Source of the DNA: Branchiostoma floridae | Lineage: Eukaryota; Chordata; Leptocardii; Amphioxiformes; Branchiostomatidae | DNA length: 57,598 nucleotides | Reading direction: 5' to 3' | Assembly (NCBI RefSeq): GCF_000003815.2 | Contig: NC_049997.1 | Location: 897,033 to 954,630 of the forward strand | Shown here: piece after piece, positions 27,701-36,700 of the stretch | Position numbering within the stretch: position 1 is the first letter of the stretch | How the letters are laid out: every line of letters begins with the position of its first letter | The notes under the pieces: generated by a model | The model's input: the letters and a program-made list of their open reading frames with translations, nothing else | Database searches by the model: none | Told to the model about the DNA's origin: nothing | Made by a program: the position numbers and the translations under genes

Positions 27701-30700
27701 TGGCTGACCTCAATGTCTCGGAAGGAATAAATTCCAACATTGGGCACCTTGATCAAATAAGTCCTACCGCATGTCGTTTACACCTTCACTAAAAATTTCT
27801 CGACTTTATCTCAGATAAACAACTTTCATGCGTACTTCACATGTACATGTTTTAACATCAAAAAGATTCACGCTAACCTCCAACTGTATCACTTCGCCAT
27901 TAACAATTATCACTAACATATTTTAGAGATGAGCCATTGCAGTGTGTTTATTGGTGTTTTATTATATACCTTGTACATGTATTTGTTGCGTTTTACGTTT
28001 TGTATGATGCATCGACAATCATCCAACGATAATTGGGTGCCTTGGTAATACTGTATTCATTGCGATGTTTTAGCAATAAATGAACGGCCCATGTGCCATA
28101 CGGTAACTCGTAATTTGTCGGAGACCGTTTTGGGAGACGATCTCAGTAACAATCACCAACCTATCGCCTGTGTTGAGTTATGATTGAACACTCCCGTGTA
28201 TTAGTTTTTGTTTTATTTTATTTCTGTCATATTTATCCAGGGTAATCCAACTCAGTGGTTAACTCTGATTTCCAGTGGAGCCCTGCATTACATAAATTGA
28301 AACAAGTACATATGCATGGTGACATGCAGACAGAAAATTACAAAATAATTGAAATGAATAAATTACAATAGTAATGAAACTGATGTAAACCATAATCATA
28401 ACAAATAACTGCTATTAATGATAACAATATTATACAAACATGAATGAATAATGGTATTCTACAGCGCATTCGCTGTATCTTTGTCTAATGTCTATTTCTG
28501 TAATGAACGTGATGCATATGAACGACATCTTGACAGTACGTATAAATTTCAGTACGTTCTGACCATCGACCCGCAGAATGGCACCGTCTCAGTAAAAAAC
28601 ACCCTGGGAGAGGAGGAGTCCAACAGAGACTGCACCATCTATGCAACTGACAGTGGAAATCCACCTAAACGGAGGTAAACATCCAATCATTGACTGACCG
28701 CGTCTGTTGCTTAAGCTTGATAAAAACTTTATGATTATTATCATAGTAATTGGTAACGGTTGCAATCACTAACATGCCTTTAGGGTACATTTGTGTTCTC
28801 ACAAGAATAAGGACAGATCATGGTGATAACGGATAAGCAGGAATACAAGGAGATATGATATCTAACGATATCGTCTACAATGAATGTTAAATACTAATTT
28901 GGTGTGTTTCAACATCTCGCTTCTTAGCACAGTGTAAATGTACCGACTGGGGATGATGTACATGGTTTATCTAATTGCATGATAAAGATGAATTTATGTC
29001 CAAATAGCAAATTTTAGTGTTTGACTTCAGACGTTTGTGATGGAATATTGACACTTATTGCAGTGTTTAACATACAAGTATATATTATCCATATTCCCAG
29101 CAACGCATCTTTGATTATAAAGGACCCAGATGAGCCGCCGACTACACCACCGTCAGGTAAGACATTTGATCGATTTTGTGTCCAATTACACCTCAGTGTT
29201 GTCTATCAAATGAATGGCTCTAATGGTTCTTATTTTATTACTGTGTGGCTGTAGATAAAAGTAGGTGACATATTGACAACATATGTGACCATTTTGACAT
29301 AGATGTTTCAATCGGACCACCGACATAAATCTGCCTTTGCGGCTAAGTTAAATGAATACCTCAGGGACAGGTGTCAGAATGACCTACTTTCAGAGACTAC
29401 TATACGGCAATGAAACAAGACCCCAGACTTTAAAACCATTCATTCAACAGACAATACTAAGCTCTTTATCTGATAAAAAGTGGAGTCAGAAATAGAATTT
29501 ACTTTTGGTGTTTGCATCACTTCAAAGACGGCCCAAAATCCAATTTTAGGGACACGTATCAGAATGACCAATGTGTTCTGGCCAGAGACTACTACACGGC
29601 AATGAAACACGACCCAGACTTTAAAACCCTTCATTCAATAGACAATACTAAGGTCTTTATCTGATAAAAAGTGGAGTCAGAAATAGAATTTACTTTTGGT
29701 GTTTGCATCACTTCAAAGACGGCCCAAAATCCAATTTTAGGGACACGTATCAGAATGACCAATGTGTTCTGGCCAGAGACTACTACACGGCAATGAAACA
29801 CGACCCAGACTTTAAAACCCTTCATTCAATAGACAATACTAAGGTCTTTATCTGATAAAAAGTGGAGTCAGAAATAGAATTTACTTTTGAGACCTCAAAG
29901 ACGGCCCAAAATCCAAATCTGAGGATAGGTGTAAAAATGCCCTAATTTCTGGGACAGCCATACGGCTGAGGAAATACATACAAACTTAAACAAGCATGCA
30001 AGCATTTGACAGAAATATGAACCAAAGAAACATCTTGGTTTTTCACATTTCGTACGTCAAAGTTAGAAAAAAATCACATTTTTTTCAAAATCACGGAAAG
30101 TGACCTACTTTTGGTAGCAACCACATGCTAACAAAATAAGAACCCAAACTTTGCAAATATTCATTTAACAGCTATTACATGTATCTATACCTGAAATTTC
30201 AAGCAAAAATATTTACCACTTTGAGACTTAATGTTGGGCAAAAATTACGTTTTTGATACCTGTTAACATGGTATTGTTCTGAGGCTGCCCATGGACTGAA
30301 AGCTACATGTACAGCAACGTCACACCTATTTCGTACAAGCCTAGACATCATTCTAACAAGATCCTTTTCCATTATTCGTTGCGTTAAAGCATTTGTCGGT
30401 GATCCGGTCCTGAACTTGGCCAATTTCCATGTTGCTGACATGCAAAAATCTGTGAAAATGGCCTCAAAACTTGTTTGGGCAATATTGCCATGGCAACAAT
30501 GTGTTCTGGCCAGAAAGAAAGCTATTTTGAGGGGTTGCGGGCCAAGTACTATTACTGTGCAAGTATGAGCCAAATCGATTTTTTGACCCTGAGCACTGCT
30601 GTTTGATTCTTACAGACATTTACTCTTAAGTTATGACTGACATAACCAGAGGGAAATTTAGAATTTCTATATAAAATGTGCATATTGAGACGCTAGACAC

Positions 30701-33700
30701 AGGCAAAAAGATATTGTGATTACATAATCAAGACAAAGTATGCATTAGTCATTGACGACATTTTCATTTTGCAGAAGTTATGCATTTGCTACAGCTGAGC
30801 AAATAGCTGTTATGATCACACAAAAATCCTACAAATCATTACAAGAATATTCTTCAAGAGCCTTCAATGCAAAGATAAAAATTTGAACAACTTGCGTCAT
30901 TAGGTAATAAAATACAGGATAATCAACTGACAAAATCTATGCAAATGCAACACTATTTCCATAATCAATAAGAAACCAAATCACGCCAGAAATCAAATCA
31001 CACCATATATAACTAAGGTTGATGATACATTGTTCAAATTAGTATATACTGATATTACTGATGTGTTCAAACATAATTATTGTTGTCCTTCTATTTACTG
31101 AAAAATGACCGTTGCTGTTTTGCTCTTGATAGAATGCGTAGTTGTGTTTCCCGACAATGGAGCAGTAGTCCTGACTCTGCAGATTATCACTGGAGTTCTA
31201 TCTTGTTTGGTCGTCGTGTTGAGTGCTTTTCTTCTGAGGTACGTGTTAGAGTAGCTTTATGATACCGAAGAAAGTCATCAGGCTCTGTATCTTTTAGTAC
31301 AATGCTAAACTCTCTTCTAACACAAATGTTGTTTTTCACGTCTACGATTGCGTTAAATGTGCGTATAAGATAACAGGCTTGTATATTGTGAATTACGTAT
31401 ATCAGAATGTATGTAATATATTACGTGGTTAAACATTCACCTGTTGAATATTCGCTGGTTAACCCTCGCATTGTTTTGTACTTCTTGTAAGTTTGGTTTA
31501 TATTTGTCCACAAAGGAACCGTCTACACTGCTTAAAGACCATTCAGACCAAGGTAAGGGACCAATATGTTATAAGTGTAGTTGAAAGTTTGGCAGTATAT
31601 TTCGATCACTGGTCAATGAAGTTCAGTGATAGAAGAGTAGTCTTGCATTTTGTACCATGTATGTAAAAATTGTGTACGTGTATATAGACCTGTAGACTTC
31701 ATTAATAAGACTCAAGGATTTTAAACAGTATCTCTGTTATATACGTTATCTGGCCCTTACCTCTTCCACCATAACCTAAATAAAAAGCGGCTTGCAGGCC
31801 GATCCGAGTTTCATGAATAAACATTGGTTCAAGCCTTTTTTTTGTATTACATGCTCATTATGCTACATAAATTTATTAATGATTCTATCGTTTACACTAT
31901 ACTGTCAGGTTTTAAAATTTTTTAAATAAGGTTTTTCTCGCTTTCTACTCTCGTTTCTACTGTTCATAGGTATAGCTCACGATATAAGAAAGGTTCAATA
32001 ATTGTAGTTTGGTTGTAACGACTTATAAACATCTGGTATATGGTGGTATATATTGTATGTACATTTCAGGAAGACAACAGACGGTAACTATTCAATATTT
32101 CTAAGTCTATACCTTTTACATTTTAGAGGGCAAGGTCAACAGTCAGCATCCATCCAGAGGTTCCCGTGGACCCAAAACCAAAGACGTACGTGCATTATTT
32201 CAACGTAGTTATTCATTATTATCATCGATCAATATATCTGAAAAAACGCCCTTCCTTTTGTGTAAACTGTGTTGTTACCAATATCACCAAACATCGGAAC
32301 GGTGTCCGATGTGTATAGTTACTGGGTAATAGATTCAATACCAATAAGAGAATAAAGAAGGGAAGCACAAAGCGATGGTATCTTAGTTATATTAAGGACA
32401 AAAAAATACAGGTATCAAATACACGATTAGCGTGGCGTTCCCTATATGATATTGTTTATTGATTTATAAAACATTTTAAAAGTCTGCGACAAACTTGTAA
32501 TAGTCTTACAGCCTTCAGTTAAGTTTTACGATCATGAGACATCTAGATTGAGGTATGTGAGGTAGTGATCCTGTCCTTGGTGCTGAATTCCGCCCATATC
32601 AACTATGCCTTACTCTCTGTTTTACTGGAACCAAATACTGTCACGAATAGAGCTTAACACATAGCAACTCGAATATACAGTAAGGCATATTGGTCATAGT
32701 ATTGGCCATCATACCTGTCCTTGGTGCTGAACGATTCCATAGACAAATACAGACAATACATTTTCCTTGCCTACAGAATTTAACTTAGCTATTTCCTTCA
32801 GTTAACGTAGTAAAAGATTTCCAAAATGAAATCAATTCAGTGTGTAAGGAGCTTGAATGAGCTTGAATACAAAAAGATAAAACACCGTGTATGTGAACTG
32901 TTTGCTAGCCACGTTACGATGAAACGTAGCTAAATGTATGTATAAAGTGCTATGCAAGCATGCAATTACACATAGCCAAATGTGTTTTTCATATCCAGGA
33001 ACGAAACCGTGGGGTTGTTGATACCAGCACAGCTTTCTGCACGGCTTCATCAGGTTTGTAACAACGTTATGCGCAACGCTAGTTCACTTTTGTCCGTAGG
33101 GTAACCTTTATCCGTTCTTTTTTAGAACAATGTATTTAGTGATATCGAGTCGACAGATGGTGGTTTCAAACTGCGATAAATTGAAGATAGTACAATTTGA
33201 AACTACCGACCATCGACTTGATATCCCTGGATAACCTGTTTAGTAACGCAACGGATATAGGTTTCCCCGCGAGTAAAGGTGAACTAACGTTACACACATC
33301 ACAATTGCCCTCTATATTTTGTATACTAAAGGTGTTATATTTGTACCTTTTATCATTTTAAGTTTCACCTTGCGTAAGACATTCATACATCATTTGATAA
33401 TTGATATTTCATAACAATAACAAACGTTATTGCTGTGTCTTTTTAAATTCATCAGCCACCCAAACATTAAACATTTACATGGCGTATCATATCAAGCTTT
33501 GTTGACACGATAAAAAGTACAGTAACTTTTGTATGATGAGATGAGATATTATTGGCACGATTATAGAATATGGAACATGTTTAGGCAGATCATGCGTGAA
33601 ACCTAACGTGTGACGAACTTTAAGGCAGATATTCATTTCCCTAGATTGCACATATGACAATGCATACCTGAAGTCTTAGTGACAACAACTATAACTGATA

Positions 33701-36700
33701 ACTATATCTCAAGGTACATGTAGGTTACAAGCTTGTCGTTAGAATCAAGAATCAAAGAAAGGGTCTGATATTTATACATACCACATAATTCTGATCAGGT
33801 TTTGGACAGAAATGAAGCAGCAATGCCACCTAACAACACAGAGCCAGTCTACCAAGAAATCAACGAACAACCCACCCCAGCTGCTTCTGTTGGACGTATA
33901 CGGAAACCATTACCAGTGTCTAACAATGGACTGAATGGGTACAGTATATAAATCTACATATCCTTATATCTAGATCTGGTCTTGGTAACAGGCTTTTAAA
34001 AAACGTCGCCCCATCATTGGCTAATCCACTATCAAAATTATTCAATATCTCCATACAGCACGGGTGCTTCCCGGACATTTGGAAATGCTCGAACGTAGTG
34101 CCTGTACATAAGAAAGGCGACAAGCAGACAAAGGAAAACTACAGACCCATATCCCTCCTATGTTGTGTATCCAAAGTTTTGGAACGAGTAGTTCACAGCT
34201 CACTTTCCTCGTACTTCCACCAAAACAAGCTCCTTACTGATCGTAACGCCGGGTTCGCCCTTGGAGATTCTACCGTCAACTCCTTAACATACCTTGTTCA
34301 CAAAATTCATCAAGCACTTGACCAAGGACTTGAAACCCGCGCAGTCTTCCTTGATATTTCCAAAGCCTTTGATAAGGTTTGGCACACCGGCTTACTCTTT
34401 AAACTACGACAACTTGGAGTCACTGGGTCTCTGTTGGCATGGATAGAGTCGTACTTAAATAACCGAAGGCAAAGAGTCGTCATCAATGGAGTGTGCTCTG
34501 AATGGCTACCTATCAATGCAGGTGTTCCTCAGGGATCCCTCCTTGGCCCCTTACTTTTTCTTGTATTTATAAATGACATTGTTGATGACTTATTAACAGA
34601 CTCCCGCCTTTTTGCGGATGATACTGCACTACTAGAGATAATTACTGACCCTGTTGCCTCAGCGGACAGGTTAAACCGTGATCTCACCTCAGTTTCGGAA
34701 TGGGCTGCTCAGTGGCTTGTTACATTCAATCCCCAAAAAACAGTATTGATGACGTTCTCCTTGAAGAAAAACAAAGTTCGACATCCCCCCTTATACTTTA
34801 AAGGTGTTCAGCTCACTGAAGTCGAATCCCACAAACACCTTGGCCTACATCTCACTAGAGACCTATCATGGTCACTTAACGTGTCAATCCTGGTGACGAA
34901 AGCAATGAAACGCATAAATCTACTGAAAAGAATTTCTTGCTTTGTCCCACGGAAAACACTCGAGACTCTGTACAAAGCCATGATACGTCCCTTGATTGAG
35001 TATGCCAACGTCGCCTGGTGCGGTATTCTTAAGAAAGACTCTGACTCACTCGAATCAGTACAGGTGTCCGCGGCTAAGGTCTGCACGGGTGCACTAAGGG
35101 GGACGAATCACAGCCGCATCTTAACGGAGGTCGGTTGGGACACACTTGCCACCAGACGGGAAAAGCATGTACTTATTCACTTCTATAAAATGGCCAGTGG
35201 CTCTGCACCAAATTATCTCCATGAACTGGTACCTCCACTTATCCGTGATTCCACCCCTTATGGCCTTCGAGATGACCAGAACTACCTCCCTATTGCCCTA
35301 AGAACCGAAAAGTACAAAAGATCCTTCTTACCTGCCGCAGTTTTCTCCTGGAGTCAACTTCCTTTGTCCGCCAAAACATCACCATCTATTAGTATTTTTA
35401 AAAGAGAACTAGAGTCTTTCTTTGACAGCCCGCCCAGACACACCCACTACTCCCATGGCCACGGACGCCCTGCAGTTCACTTGACTAGACTCAGACTCGA
35501 CTTCAGCCAGCTTAACTCACACCTATTCAAACACCATTGTATAACTAGCCCTACTTGTGAATGTGGGAATTCAAACGAGACAACTGAGCACTACTTGTTG
35601 CACTGCGAACTATACAATAGCGAAAGGATTCATATGTTGCACTCCATATCCCGTTTAAACCTAGAAGAATTACTCTCGCCTGACCCCCTTAACTCATCTG
35701 ACAATACTTTATGCACCCTTCTCACTATGGGCAGCCCTTTCCTTCCACACTCGATAAATTGTAACATCTTTGACTATGTTTTCAATTTCATCAAAATGAC
35801 CGGAAGATTTACTTAATCTGATTTGAAATTGATTGGTAATGCCAGCCTTGTATGCGCTTTAGCCCGTTTTTGTTGTTAGTATTTATGTTATTCTTATGTT
35901 GCAAAATGACGTTTATGTTCATGTCATCTTAAGTTATACGTTTCGTTATAATCTCAATTTTGTTACTTTTGTGTGTCATTGTATGTGCATTGTTAGAGCA
36001 GAAGACCTCCATAAGCTCTTTGCGAGCTTCTTGTCCAATGCTCGAAAAACGAATGCGAATAAAATAAAATAAAATAAAATATCTAGTTAATATTGGGTAT
36101 CGGTAGCACCTTTAACACTATTCCGACCAGGGTCTTTTGGTCATCCAGGGAATAAGAGGGGTGGCTTTTGAGTGATTTTATTGGCTATTCCCGGAAAGCG
36201 TCCGTATATGCAATAAACATTTACCAGAAAATTGTAGCTACGAAAATGTAAAAGTCTGTTGCTAAGGCTACAGTTTTCGATATAGTAACAGCAACTACGC
36301 CAAATTGATGTCACATATGACGTGACCATACTTAAGCTTCCAGGTGGGATACCCCATCTTGGGTCCGCAATCTTAAATTTTGAAGAAGAAAAAACAAGTT
36401 TTTAACAAGTTAATAACAAAAAAAAGACAATGAAAATACATTATTTGTGCTCGAGTCTCATCCTTAAATGGATTAATTTAGTTCACGATTTAAGAATTAA
36501 CGACTCTTACAAGCATGGGTATTGTAAATACGACGTCTTTACTATTGTGGTGACAGTCACATTGCTATTGCTAAATAAACAGCTTTTTATCATGTTTTCG
36601 AACACACTTCTCTTCACATCATTTCAGCCATCTGAAGCGTCCAGTTGATCACCTCACTTCAGCACAAAGGGGACAGCATGAGGCAAGACCATCAGGGCCC

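Noticed and set aside
30199-30573. Minus-strand 124-residue open frame
   Set aside because: No recognised motif and no splice-supported partner; lies in repeat-like sequence after the 191-bp array.
32070-32083. 14-base micro-exon in the cytoplasmic tail
   Set aside because: Splice sites are possible, but including it changes the next exon to a less plausible frame; skipping it keeps all phases consistent.
33949-33951. TAA as the natural end of the cadherin gene
   Set aside because: A GTACAG donor lies just upstream in phase 2 and the exon at 36628 starts in phase 2 with a coherent tail. Kept only as a possible alternative form.
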